DNA from: Liolophura sinensis
Taxonomy: Eukaryota; Mollusca; Polyplacophora; Chitonida; Chitonidae
Length of the DNA: 64,000 bases
Direction: 5' to 3'
NCBI RefSeq assembly: GCF_032854445.1
Contig: NC_088301.1
Span: 25,652,402 to 25,716,401, forward strand
Shown here in pieces: positions 12,201 to 27,200 of this stretch (position 1 is its first letter; each line of letters starts with the position of its first letter). The notes under the pieces were generated by a model, which worked only from the letters and a program-made list of their open reading frames with translations, was not told the origin of the DNA and searched no databases. The position numbers and the translations under genes are program-made.

Positions 12201-15200
12201 AAACAACCTTATTATACCATTGTATTTGTATAACTTACAAGCTCTAATTCCCTCCCATAATGGCATTATTCCAGTTTAACTACTGCTCCTTTCATTTTAT
12301 TCAACCATATTTGCACTTGGTCACACTGTCAACCATAACATGTTGAAGTATTACTTGCTCTCAGAAACAGTAATCTATTCTTATAAATAAGAAAATTGTA
12401 ACATTCAAACTTGTCTTAAACATTTTGTTTTTTCTATTTCTCTGTCCACTGCATGATGTGGATATTTTAGAAAGATATTCATAATGGGTAAAACTGCTTT
12501 TTCTATGGGGTACAGGACAATTATTCGGATATGTACAGTCGTGTTAAAAGAGCAAGGCGACGATTTAAACAGGACATGTATGGTATTCCTATACCAGACC
12601 AAGGGGAGGAAACTGAAGCTTCCGAGTCAGATGCCGAGGGTAGGTTTTCTTACACGAGAGCATAACTTACTACTCTGTAGCATATATTATACTACTGCTT
12701 CATCTTGTACTGGTAACAGTGTAAGAACAATTTTGGTCTTGGTAACATTTAATGTGTTATCGTTTTAATTTAGCTGTCTCAGTTTTCATTTTAAAATGTT
12801 TTGCAGAACGAAAATGACAGGGAGTGTAATATTTCTCATCCGACAAGTTTGTGATATTTTTTGATGTAGCTGAAAACACACAGGAGGATGAGGAGGAGGT
12901 AAATAATAAAGAAGATGAAGAGGATGATGAAGATGATGTATTGCCTCCACGACGATCTTATTATCTACGAGAACATAAACCTAGGACACAAATTTACGAA
13001 GCACCACCTATAGGTAAAGTTCTGTACTTTTTCGTCCATTTTGTGTAATTCTAAGAGTTCAGTAAGAAAGGTGTTTTGAGTTTTGTTTAGAACGTTACTA
13101 TCAAGCATGTGGTTTTCGTCACCAAAAATAGTATTTTATGATGTTTGAGTATTTTGTCTGTGCAAATTCAATATGTTCTACTTTGACTGGCATTATCTTT
13201 TTATATTGTTTTTTTGTTGTGATAAATTGTAAGATTTTCGACAAAACAATACATTTGTTGGCTATATTGTATAAGGGGATGTGGGGGGGGGGGGGATCTC
13301 TTTGTCATTACACCGTCATATCTTAATGAATACTTTTCATAATTTTATATTGCTTTAGAACCTCAACTGCGTAGATCTTGTAAAACCCCAGCCATCTATC
13401 CTGTGTCACCTTCTCGGAAGCGAAAAGTTCCGGATCATCATGTGTATAGATCTCCAGCTCGTAGAAACAGTATCAGGTGTGTTGGCATTCTCAAACTAAT
13501 ACGTCAAACCTTCACAGACTGCAAGGAGGTGCAAGTCCAAGGGAAACTTGCCTCTTACACATGAATGAAATAGCCACGTGCATTTCAGATAACCGTCATT
13601 TGTTTAGTCAAAATGTCAAGGGATCTCAGAGTACACGGGAGCCAGGTGCTAATACTCACTCTCTTTTTTAGCCTTAGAAAGCAACTTCAGCATCAAACTT
13701 CAAAGGCTACTCTCTTCAACTACCCCAAATGGACTTGCCTATTTTTCCTGATTCTGAGAGTTCTATTGATTTTAGAGGTTTGCTTGTATTGAGGTTTGCG
13801 TGGAACATTCTGTTGGAAAATTGTAAGTTTCAGCACCAAAAATAATATTTTGTGACATTTATTTGCCTCTAAAAATGCACTTTCATGGCTAAATTGTAAG
13901 TCATTTAGGGTAGGTGGTAATCTGACCGCCACGTGTAGCATGCCTCAGCCTGAAATGCAAATATGGGGTGCTGCTTATTGTAATATTACAAGGTGATATT
14001 CATATCTGCAATTGTCTCCGCTTACAATCAAATTTTTCTGTCCATATATAGTTTATTGGGTACAAGCGCCTGTTTCCACCACCCCAAAACCCGTCCCATG
14101 TCATATAGGTGAAAATAAATGTTCCGAAGTAAATCTGATTAAGTACGTAAATTCACATTTATCTTTCTGGCATAAAATTAGTGTTCCTCTGTTACCTTTA
14201 TTACAGACGCAAAGCTGCATTCCATGGTAGTTCATCAACTTCCAGTGACTCCTCATCAAGTGATGATGAAAATCGATTTGAAAGACGGAAGGCTAAAAGC
14301 ATGGCCAAAGCCAGGAACCGGTGAGGTTTTCATCATTACTGTTATTGTACTGGAATGGAATGCCTTTAAAATCTTATTTTCTGACATGATGGTCAGATTT
14401 GATAAATGTCCATACGGCAGAAAAACATACTTGATATTTATGTCAGATACGTATGTGTGAAGGTCTGTCAGCAACCTGTGCACGATCAGGGGTTGCCTGC
14501 CCAGTTTCCTCCCACCATGATGCTGGTCGTTGTTGTATTATCGAAATATTCTTGAAACACTAATCAAATAAATAAATTATGTCAGATATATGCTGTTTTT
14601 GCTGTCCAGCGTCCGTTATTAGCTTATCCGCGCAAAGTTTCCTAGGCTAAAGGCAAATCTTCACAGTGTCAAGATTTATCTTTAACCTCGATGACACTGA
14701 TCTCCAGAACTGATCAACATTTGCGATATATCGGCCTACTTGTTTGCCTCTCAGTATATTTACACTGTAGCTGGCAATAACCTCATCGGTGCCATAATTT
14801 CAGACTTGCTGTTCCAAATGTAATGAAAGTTGGGTTTAAAGTTTAATGAAAAGGACATTAAAAACTGATGATCTTCTGGAGAACAGGGGTTTGTCCGTTG
14901 GCTTACTTGGTCATCTCTAGAAATCTTTAGTGGCATAAATCAGAACGGCTGAACTGAATGGACCCTCCAAGCCCGATGCTACTGTATTTGTGGCAAATTT
15001 GACATTAAAATGAGATTGGTACGCTTACATATTTTTTGGTCCCAAAACCTTTGTGCAAAATTTTTGGGTTTGTGTTTTCTTCAGCTGTTTGCCTATGAAC
15101 CTTGATGCTGATGATATCATCGGTATAAGGAAGGAACGGAACAGGATTGGCTCTAGCCTTGCTGATGTTGACCCCATGACAGTAGATAGATCTGTGAGTA

Positions 15201-18200
15201 GCCATTTGCCTTGCATAATTTGGTAACGAGCGGAGAGTCGTGTGTTTCCTCCGGGCCCGGCCTGGTTCCCTCCCTTGGTAATGCTGGCTGCCATCGTATA
15301 AGTGAAATATTCTTGAGTACAGAGTAAAACACCAATCAAATAAATATAAATTATTTGCTACCAAGGCTTGTACAGAGGTGTTTTAAAGACCAAATGTTCC
15401 TGGAGTAATTTTTTTATTGGTCCCCAGATATGATTAGTCTCTAATTTACTTCAGACTTATAGAAAATAGTTTTGTCTGCTGTAAATAAAAGTGTTCGGTC
15501 GTTTAGATTTGTAGCATGTACATAAACAATGTGTTTAGCAGTCATACACTAGATGCCTGAGAAAGGTAATGTGAGGTTTGCTTGAAAGATGCTGTCTTAC
15601 AGGAAAAATTTCAGTAATATTTTATAATATTTATTGGCCTCTATAAATGCATTTTTTTGACAAAAAGTTTAAGTCATTTAACATATTTGTCAGCTATTTT
15701 TGACCTATTTCAAAGATTGGATGTATGGTCCTAAAAATGATCACTTTCATCTGGTACAAATGTTGCAGACACTTTGAAGTCTTACTTATACCATCTGACA
15801 TCTGTTTTTGCTGTATTATAGGTAAACTTTGACTCGGTAGGTGGCTTAGGGAAGCATGTCAGAGCTTTGAAAGAAATGGTTGTTTTCCCACTGCTGTATC
15901 CTGAGGTGTTCGAGAAGTTTAAAATTAGTCCACCGAGAGGAGTACTCTTCTACGGTCCTCCAGGTGAGAGTTTTGTTCACTGCACTGAAAGGAGAACATT
16001 AAAGTTAGTGTTAATTTTCACAGGGTTGCCACGGTCATAATCATGCCTAAACAGACAAGAATTGTCCTTAAAAAAGATGTATAACATTATGAAACTTTTG
16101 GAAATTGTCATGAATTTTTACTGCATAAAAGGTCATCAGTTTTTTTTTTTGTATCTTTATTATTCTGAAGTAATTGTGACTCTTCAGACCATTGTTGTTT
16201 AATGGTCTTCAATTGGTGTCATTTAGCATGGTTAAAGCCATGAAATATTGTCAGATTTGATCGTGATGTCATGAAATATTGTCAGATTTGATCTTGTGTG
16301 AATTTTTGTTATGTAATAAATGTGGCAACCCTGCCTAAGTTTCAATACTGATAAAAAGTTAAAAATAAAAATTAATTAAGCTCATAAGTCTCAGCCGAAA
16401 ATGACTACTGCAATGATGATTAAAGTGGATTTCAAATTTTTTGGAATCATCAGTTCCAATAACCTGATTGTACCATGATCCTATAGTTTTTGATTTAACA
16501 TAGAGATTTAATTTCTGCTGGCAGGAACTGGAAAGACCTTGGTTGCCCGAGCATTAGCCAATGAGTGTAGTCATGATGATAAGAGAGTGGCTTTCTTCAT
16601 GAGGAAAGGCGCTGATTGTCTAAGTAAATGGGTCGGGGAGTCAGAACGTCAACTCCGAATGCTCTTTGACCAGGTAAATGTTCAGGTGCAATTCATTGGA
16701 AAAATAGATTGGGTTATTGATGAGGCCACTGTTTGTAGAGATTGTGTGCATATGTGTTTGTATGGCTACACTCCCAATACAAGTTACATACAAATAGGAA
16801 TAATAAGAAAAGCATTGAAGAAATTTGTGTCTCTTGCCTCTTCAAAAATTTCCCTCACTGTCAAACTCTGATAATTTTTATTTTTGTATCCAACATTTCA
16901 CCAGCTCTAATGTCATTCCTATTTCCCTTTTATGAAGGCGTACCAGATGCGACCATCTATTATTTTCTTTGACGAGATTGATGGCCTAGCTCCTGTGCGC
17001 TCCAGCCGTCAGGACCAGATCCACAGCTCTATAGTATCCACTCTGTTGGCCCTGATGGACGGGCTGGACAGCAGGGGAGAGATCGTGGTGATAGGGGCCA
17101 CTAACAGGATAGACTCCATAGACCCTGCTCTGAGAAGGCCTGGGCGCTTTGATAGAGAGTTCCTCTTTCCATTACCCTCAGTAGAGGTGAGTCTGTTAAG
17201 GTGGTGAATGATGCAGCTATTTTGTTAATAATTTTATCATTAACCAAGTTATTTTGTCTTATTCTGAGGGTTTTATTGATTTTAGGAAAGAGTTTTGAAG
17301 TGAGTGTGTAATGTAGCATGATGTCCTAATAGAAAAATGCAACTGCACATTTTATGACTGCAACGTTCTTGAATGTGCCGAACACAAATCAAGAAATCGG
17401 CGACAACTAGTAAATCATTCTACCTTCATGTAAAAATGAAAAATAATAGTGAAATCTTGACTGACTACACAGCTCAGTAAATTTTTATATACTCAAAAAT
17501 ATTGAGTATGGCTTGAAACACCAGTCAAATAAATAAATATATAAATTTATATTTTAGATGCCAATATAAACCTGTTGTATTACATGGGTTTTTTCAGGCA
17601 AGGCAACAGATTCTGAAGATCCATACAAAAGCCTGGACCCCAAAGGTGGCAGATCCCTTTTTGGGGGAGCTGGCAGAACGCTGTGTTGGTGAGTACTCTA
17701 TGTTATCTGGAGTAAAAGTTGTCAGTTAGGTTGCTTCAAGCCAGTGGTTTGCCTGCCGACTGTGAAGGGTTCTTAAATAAAAGAGCCTGATTTGAATCCC
17801 CACCAAAATTTGACGAAATGGTCCTCAGCCAAAGAGCATGTGCAGAAAATTTTTTTCATATCTATGCGTAATATTTCTTGTAGAGTTGCTAACTTTTAGT
17901 GGTAGAGATACAGATACTTCCTATATAATACATGAAATTGAAATTGGCCTGTTAAAAACAGACCCCATGGTGGTAGGTCTGAATTTGTGTTGAATATAAC
18001 ATTAAACCTCCGAGCTTATAGCATCTGCCTCGTAAACAGTAGATCCAGGTTTCAATCAAGTCATAACATTGGTCATCTTGGACACCTCTCTTGATGCTCA
18101 GAATAAGAGGAATAGGTCAAGAATCAGTATAATATGATCTATATTTGGTGATATGAACATGGTGATTCAGTGAAGCAGCACTATACATGTGTTGGCAATG

Positions 18201-21200
18201 GGTGCAGCCAGCTACGGTGAGACGCCGCCATGATATAACCAGAATAATGCTGAAAGCGATGTCAAACCCCAATCAAACAATCAAGCCAAAAAGTTAGCAT
18301 ATCCTTCTTTATTTATAGGTTACTGTGGTGCTGATCTGAAGGCGCTCTGTACTGAGGCAGCCCTTCTGGCTCTGCGGCGGCGCTACCCCCAGATCTACAC
18401 CTCCTCTGAAAAGCTGCAACTAGACGTCTCTTCCATCAACGTGTCAGCCAAAGATTTCTGTAGCGCCATGCAGGTGATCGTGCCTACCTCGCAGAGATCC
18501 GTCACCTCACCGGCACGCGCCTTATCCAAGACTGTGGCTCCGTTACTCAGGGTGGTCTTACAAGAGGTCTTGAAACTTCTGCATACCATATTCCCTAGTC
18601 ATATAGCAAACACAGCAGGTGTGGATGTTCCAAGTAAGTATTTCTGAAATTCTATTAGGACCTAAGATTTAGGATGTTGCAGAGTTAATTAAGAGATATC
18701 TTAAATTAGAATGTTTATCTGATGGACCAATGTTCTCAAACTGTAATTTTTGATGTCATGCTACAACATGTTAGAAGATTCGTCTTTAAATGTCGCTTTT
18801 AATGTTACCCTAAATTGCTAATGACATTCAATATATAAGCCTTAATTTACATGCTGGTATTTGAATGGAAAAGTTCATTCATATAGACGAATTAGATGTT
18901 GGACATTTTGGCACCATTGCACAGACTTCACTGTCTGTCTTCCAGTGAAATAAAATTAAATAGTGTGTTAAATTTTTAAATAACCATTAACTGGATATAC
19001 ATAATAACTAAAATTTATAGCAAACTTAATTTGGTCCTGTAACCTCTCAGCACTAACACCAGTGAAAAAAATACCTTCAAGTGTGACAGCAGTTGTCTGT
19101 CTGTCTGTCTGTGAATAGGTGCAAAGTCTGGCTGTAAAACAGATGGTTCCCCGGCTATCAAGCTTGATGAGTTCTGCAGTGATGATGAGGAGGATGCTCC
19201 AAGTATTTTCGAACATTCTCCTGGGCGACAGAACAAGAGAAACTCAGATACAGAAAGCTTCTTCTCCTTTGGATTGTAAGTTTTGTGGTTTGTCAGTTGT
19301 TTCTTGAATGTTTTTTAAGGTTTTGCATTATGAATTGTTAATTTGCTATTCATGAGAAGAGTTTGTTGTGTTAGAAAATAATGTTTTCTACAGCAGCATT
19401 GATCTGTGGCCTCCATTATTGAAGGGCACAAATGTAATCAAAGGCTTGTCTGAAATCCAATATTAAAACCAAAAACAGATCATCCACCTTCTCAGCAGCA
19501 GTACATGGGAAGATCTGCAAGCAACCTGCTGATGGTCGTGGGTTTCCTTCAGGCTCTGCCGGGATTCTTTCCAACATAATGCTGGCCGCTGCCATATAAG
19601 AGAAATATTCTTGTGTACAACATAAAACACCAGTCAAATAAATATATAAATAGATTGTATCTGTGTGATATTTTTGTGATTAAGTGATATGTACATGTTG
19701 TTCTGAATCATTGCTATATAACTGCAAGTCTGCTATGTATTAACATGTTGTTTATTAGTCGTAGTCATTATTTAAGTCTTATCACCTCTTAGTTACAATG
19801 TCAGACTTGAGTCTAGGTTTATTTCTCCTATTCTGTGAGGGTTTAGTAACTTTCCCCAACCTTTGAACTAGACTGCTGTTGTATTAGTGAAATCTGCTTG
19901 AGATGGTTTGATACAGGGTTGGTGAAATAAACCAGAAGCTAAGGCTGCAAAAGCTTATAGTCTTATGAAATATGTTTGTGTGCATTATATATGCAGTAAA
20001 GAATCATTAAGTGTCCACGGAGAAATATTTCACCAGCCTTAAACGAATATCACAGAGAAAAGTTCTGATTATTTTGCTGTTATAGTTCGGCCAGTAAGAG
20101 CCCCATCACTCACCGGCCACGGCTGATGCTGTCAGGGACAGCTGGTCAGGGACAGACCTCTCACCTGGCCCCAGCTGTTCTTCATCACATGGAGAGGTTA
20201 CCTGTCCACATTCTCGACCTGCCAGCTATGTTTGCCTGCAGTGCCAAGTCACCAGAGGAATCCTGTGCTCAGGTAATGGCCATGCTCTTCAGCAGCATGT
20301 GAACTGCAGGGATCACAGTGACAAAATGAAAATTTCACCTGAACTGTGAAAATGTGATAAATAAGAAACTTGAATACGACCATTTTAATTTGAATACCTA
20401 CAATGTAATTAACTAAATGGTGATACATGTATTGGGTCATCCTCATGCTGTGAAAAATCGAAGGTATTGTTATAAAATGTGACAAAAACATGAAACGGTT
20501 TTCTGTGTAAAGGACAAATATGTCACAATTTCCCTGCAATTGTGCCAGTTGTGCTGACTTAATTTTATAATTAGTGATGTGGTAATTTTGAAAGTATTAT
20601 TGTGGTAGAAGATTACTTCAGCAATATTCTTCCAATTAATTAAAAATTTACAAATAAATGGAATGTTAATTGTGTAAAATATATACATCTCTTCAGATAT
20701 ATGGGATTGTTGAGTTTTTCCTAATGGATCACATGTCATTTTAATATATTACCTGTTGGGTGTTACAGGTGTTTCGCGAGGCTAAGCGCACTGCCCCCAG
20801 CATTCTGTACATGCCTCACATTGACCGGTGGTGGTCTGTGCTGAGTGACACCCTCCAGGCCACTTTCCTCACCCTGGTTCATGACATGGACCCCTCAGCA
20901 CCAGTGCTACTGCTGGCCACGAGTGACAGTTCCTATGTGATACTGGAATCTACAGTAAGTACCCGTAAGACAGTGGCATGGAATCCGTCCATATTTAAAT
21001 ACAATCTTTTTAACACATTATTGTTCTTAAACTCAGGAGTTAATTTATTGTGTAGCCAAAACAAATCAATAAATAGTACTGTAAATAAATAAATTTCACA
21101 CATAAGTTAAAGCCAGGGAGGAAAAAAAGAGCAGAATGGAATTGACATCAGAATAGTTTTGACACAAAAGCATACTGTGCCGAACATGATTTTTGGGTGA

Positions 21201-24200
21201 CATTACATGGCAGGCAAAATTAAGCATTGTATCCAGACAGCTTATCCAAAAACCTATGTAGCTGTCTGTTGAGTTTTCATAAAGCTGTTTGAAGTTCACT
21301 TTTTCCGAAATGAATCTGTAAGTTTAGTTAGTTTATTCATTTTTGAGGACCGGCCCGGATAGCACAGTTGGTAGAGCGTCCGCTTCGGGACCGGTAGATC
21401 CAGGATCAATCCTTGGTCGAGTCACACGTAAGACTTTAAAAGAGGAAGTTGTAACTTCCTCGCTTGGCGTTGAGCATGAAGGGGATAGTGCAACGACTGG
21501 TTGACCCGTATCAGTATAATGGCTCGGGCGGGGCGGCTTACTTGCCTTTGGTAAGTTGTCTCAGTGATGCAGCACTAAATAAAAGAGCGGTGGAAATCCG
21601 TCCTGCAACAAGGAGGCACATTACACGTGCATGCACCCTAATGATTCCTTCGTCGTCATATGACTGAAAAATTGTTGAGTACGACGTTAAACCCCAAGCG
21701 CTCACTCACTCACTCACTCATTTTTGAGGATTTATATCTTATCTCTTCTTCAGACAAATTTATTTGTCATGGGGTTATGATCTGTAACAGGGACCCACTT
21801 TACTGATTGACCAGTAAGAGCTATTGATATAACACAGGCTTATCTTCTCTCTTGCTGTTGCAGCTGAGGACGTTGTTTGACAACAGGTACGGTGAGGTGA
21901 TGACGATGAAAAACCCGAATGGAGAGGAGAGGCGGGAATATTTCGCTGACCTGCTAAAGAGACAAGCCACAAAACCTCCTACAAGGAGAAAACAAGCAGG
22001 TTCGTGTTCAATAAGTTAATGTTGCTCCTAATTTTTGGGGCACCTCATGTTAAGTTTTTTGAAGAAAAAAAGTACGTAGGATTTACTAGGGTCAAATTGA
22101 ACAAAGTGAAAGAAAGGCCTTGAAAATATAAACTAGTGCTTGTTTACAGAACAATGATTTTATCTGTCTCTTAACAGTGCAGTAAGTCTATAAATATGAG
22201 ACCATTTTAGGTGTTCTGTTATTATTGATACTGTTAAGCATTATACAATTTTACAATTTTTCCATGTTGTAAGAGAAAAAGGCTGTGTATAGGTATCACC
22301 CAATGCTTTTGATTGGTTAATGAACATCAAACTAATGCAACAATTTTGTATTCACAAAAATAAAGAATTTCTCGCAAATTTTTGACTGCAACACAACTAC
22401 TATACCTGGATAACTAACTCAAACATGTGTTATTAGTTGTCTGCTAATTTATGATGCAAAACAAGAAACACAGTACTTGGCTCGTGAATGATCCTTCTAG
22501 TTGACTCACTTTCATCTGCCATTTTGTCATTTCATCTTTCAAACTAGTCTGCCAAGTTTACCTTGGACGTAGGTCGGTCATGGATTCGTTTTTCGCAGTA
22601 CTGGTCACATATAGCTATAGTCTACCGCATTTGTTGACCTTCACCATCTTTACATATTGTGATCCTTTTTTTTAATTTGCAACATTAAAGAAGATCAACA
22701 TTAACACACAGTATAACAGCAATTTTTTAACAACCATAAAATCACCTGATCATGATCATTGGGTGAAAACTTTAATGTTCGAGTATTTTGCCTTATTTGT
22801 GTAATATGTGCTCTGTTGATGAGATATGTTCATCTCTGTGTCCCAGACCCCTTTCCACGAATTCATGAGATATTTATAATTTTGTCTCTTCCACGACTAC
22901 ATATATCTGTTACATTGAAACATGGCCATAGTAATTGGATTTTGGAAGCGTAGAACTCTAGATATATACAGTAACACTGCAAGAACATAACTAACTGTTG
23001 CTGTCCAGGACTGATTGAAGTAGCAAAATGCTATTTTATGCTGTCTTCAAAATGTTGAATGTCATTTTGCAGATTTTTTTCAGAAATGCAATGCTGTGTT
23101 CTTGGGTATGTATCCTCAAATTATTTATTTGAGCTTACATATAAAGATGTCTGAGTGTTAAAGTTTACCAGTATCATTTACACTACAGTCATGTTACTTG
23201 GTGGAAATGAATGTTAACAATCTGACTTTTTATTCCTCTCCATGCAGCATTAAGGGCCCTGGAGGTGTTGCCTAAAGCTCCACCACCAAAACCAAGGGAG
23301 CTTACTCAAGAAGAAAAGAAAAAAATGGAACAGCAAGAAGAGGCCACAAATAGAGAACTGAGATTGTTTCTACGTGACGCACTGAACAAGATTGCCAGAG
23401 ACAGAAAATTTAATATTTTTGCCAAACCTGTAGATGTTGAAGAGGTATTCATATTTTATCTTCTAGTTATAATCGATAGTACACATGATTGATATCATGT
23501 AGAGAAAATTAGTTGAAATTTATGTTGCTTTTTGAAAGCGACACAGGCTTTATAAAAAGTACGGTCCTTCATGTATATGAGGTTTCGATAACATACGTTA
23601 AAATTTGACAATTGCAGTTGCATTCAAAACAATGACTGATCACAAAATCACAATATGCATTTTGTAGCATGTGTTGCGGGCCTGTGTGAGGAGTTATTTC
23701 CTTCATGTAAGCTGACATGAGTAAGCCATGTGCAAAATTTGAACCATGCTGCCAGTGAATATTATGCTATCTCTATCTGAATAGTTCTGAAGCTTTTTTT
23801 GCATTGCATTTAATGCTTCTTCATTGTCAGGTTCCGGATTACTATGAAATAGTAAAGCACCCGATGGACCTGTCCACCATGATGTCCAAGATAGATCTGC
23901 ACCTGTACCAGTCTGTGAAGGAGTTTCTGGCTGACATTGGGCTTATATGTAGTAATGCTCTAGAATACAACCCAGACAAAGATCCAGCAGGTAAGCCTAT
24001 ATCTTACCAGGGGCCTCCGGGGCTCAGTTGGTTAGCGCGCTAGCGCAGCGTAATGACCCAGGAGTCTCTCACTGATGCGGTCGCTGTGAGTTCAAGTCCA
24101 GCTCATGCTGGCTTCCTCTCCGGCCATACGTGGGAACGTCTGCCAGCAGCCTGAGGATGGTCATGGGTTTCCCCCGGGCCATGTCCGGTTTCCTCCCACC

Positions 24201-27200
24201 ATAATGCTGGCCGCTGTCTTATAAGTGAAATATTCTTGATTATGGCGTAAAACACCAATCAAATAAATAAATAAATAAATATATCTTAGCATAATGTATT
24301 TCACCCAAAGTGATGGCACTTTCAGAAGCACATAATGACCTTAAAATGATACTATTGATGCTAACACAAAACCTCTTACATGGCCGTATGAGGTAAATGA
24401 ATCAATCAGAATCAAAGTGTGTCAGTTACATAATGCTGAACTTCAGGTAAATACAGTATTATATGTTATCATGTTTTATTTCTACACCTTAGTATTAGAT
24501 TATGATTGATGAACATGCTGTAATACCCAAGTAAATTAATACCCAGATACTTCATACCATAACACCTGATAGATCGGCTGTGTATATGTACCATAATATT
24601 TTAACTAATCGATCTTTTACATGTACGCACCATATATGTGAATTGATGGATATGTTTATGCATGAAATAATAGATACCTGAGCACTTCACTGAAGACTTT
24701 CTGATATTGTGAAGATTATTACAGCTTTGGGTATTAAAGGGGTTTGATCAGAAAGAAGTTATGATGATGTATTTCCGTAACAGGTCGAGCAATTCGCCAT
24801 AGAGCGTGTGCTTTGAGAGACACTGCTCACTCCATAGTGGAGAATGAACTGGATCCTGAGTTCGAGAAGCTGTGCAATGAGATGGTGGAGTCCAGGCAAA
24901 GGAGAGGTACATTTTATGTGGAAATGATCAGTTTGTCGTACCTGTATATAAACCAATATCAATATGTTATCAAAATGAATGAATGAATACTTGAGAGTTA
25001 ATTTCGCACTGTGCAATTTTTCTGTCATATGACAACGAAGAGTCATCAGGTGCCTATATATATACTGTGTCTTCATGTGGCAGGACAAGTCCATGCCGCC
25101 AAAGTGCTGCCACCACTAAAGTATCATGCTGGAGACACCAGACATGACACCTCACCCTGTCACATTATACTGACACATACTGCCAACCAGTTGTTTCCTT
25201 GCTCTAACCCCTCATTGATTGGACACTAAGCAAGGCAGCAAGAAGTACCGATTTTAAAGTCAGCTTTATGAGATACATGTACGACTAAGTGAGGAAAGCT
25301 CATCAAGCTCTTTATGCCTCAGCATGTTGACAAAATTGCAGTAAAACGATCTGAATTCCACATGGTGATATTGAAGCTTGTAATGTGTAAGTTTTTCTGA
25401 AGTTTAAATAAACCTGAAGAATAAGCAAAACATCCTCTTGTGCCTGACATCTGCAAGCCAAGACAAATTTCTTGTGTGTGACGATATATGATATTATCTT
25501 AAGGAAATAATTTTGATAAATCTGGAAGAAAAAATTGTAATACACATTGTGTACTTTAGGCTGATAGCTTTGCTTCCATGTTTGATTGATTTGGGTAGTC
25601 ATACACCTGAGTGAAATTATACAGTATATGATATAATTGGTAGGTAACCAGGTAACCGAAGAATCAGTTCAGCCAATGCTGCAATTGTAGTTTATTTTTT
25701 GCTTATTTCATTGATGTTTTATTACCTCCCCTTTGCCAGGTGCCGAGCCTCGCAGAGCTATACCAGATTTCTATTTCACAAAACCTATACACAAACATGA
25801 TGAGGTTAACCAACCCTACCCATGCAGATTTAGTAAGAGGACACGAGGCATGGAAGCTGAGGACTGGTCAGTTGAATTAGTCAAGAAACCCAGAGAGACC
25901 AAGAAATCTGTTGTTATAGTGACTGAGGAAAAATCCAGCAATGAAATTCCATCTAAAGCCAGTGAAATATGTGAAACTCCAGCTAAAGACAGTGAAACCT
26001 GTGAAACTCCAGCTAAAGACAGTGAAACTCCAAACACTGACAGTGTCAAACAGAGCATTAGTGATAAGACTCTGAGCTCATCCAAGAAACCTTACAAGAA
26101 ACGCAAATGCGTTTGGAACTACAAATCGCGTCGGCGGCGAAAGAACCAGCCTTTAAATGTATTTCGTTCCCAGACACAATCTGCTTCACATACTCAGGAA
26201 AAAGAAAAAGAGGTCATGGATGGGGATAGCAGTGCTGCATCTGACGAGGAGGAAGATGAGATTTCCTTTGGAAAATCCCCAAAATCAACAAAACAAACTG
26301 TCCCTGCTGAGTCAGCAGAATCCGACGACTCTGATAATACCGTTCTGAATGGAATAGAGGAGTCAACAAAGGAGAAGACAAGCACTCTGACGACCACAGA
26401 ATCACCAGACAAATCCTCATCAGAACATTTCACAACTGTATTACAACAAACTTCCACCAGTTATCACGACAAAACTTCACCAGGTTCCAGAGGAGAGGTG
26501 GATTTCTCAGATCTGAAATTGCTCAATGCCGAGTCTACCTCGTCTGCTGTGATTGACAGCGGTATAGGGAGCTCTATGGAGAGTAACTGTGAATCCATGG
26601 ATAGTGTCGATCAGCTCAAGCAACAGGTAAATCGCTGTGCTTAGAACCTTTGTAATCAAAATGCTATACCTGGGTGTTTTAACCTAGGCATGTCTGACAG
26701 TTAAGAAAATGCTGTCTTTTGGGTCTTTAGGATGTGCAGTTAGTTTGCTAATACAGGCCAACAGCAGGCCTCCTTCCCCCTCCCAACAGGTAGACATTCA
26801 GAGATCAAGTTAAGGTTATAAACTGATAAATTGTATTAAACATGAAACAAAACAAATATTGAACGGAGACTTCTGGAAATTGTACATACATGTGACTACT
26901 TGTCTCCTTTTTTTTTTTTGATTTCAAATCCATGTAGGGTTGTATGGACTATATTCAAAGCTTAAAGCTAGTGATGTGAGACAGATACTTCAACTGTTAG
27001 TTCCACCTTGAGTGAAATTTTTGTGCAATGTTACCCTAAATTATATAGTGAACATTATGAGTGTCCGAAATCTTATCAGAACTTCTAAATTTTCAGACGG
27101 GAGATTCCACAGGGGGAGTAACTCCAGTAGAGACAATCCAGTCAACAGAGCACGTAATAGAAGACACACCAAGGAAACCTGGGGAAGGTATTAACGTTAA

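Noticed and set aside
26194-26457. 87-residue minus-strand frame
   Set aside because: Antisense shadow of the large ATAD2-like linker exon.
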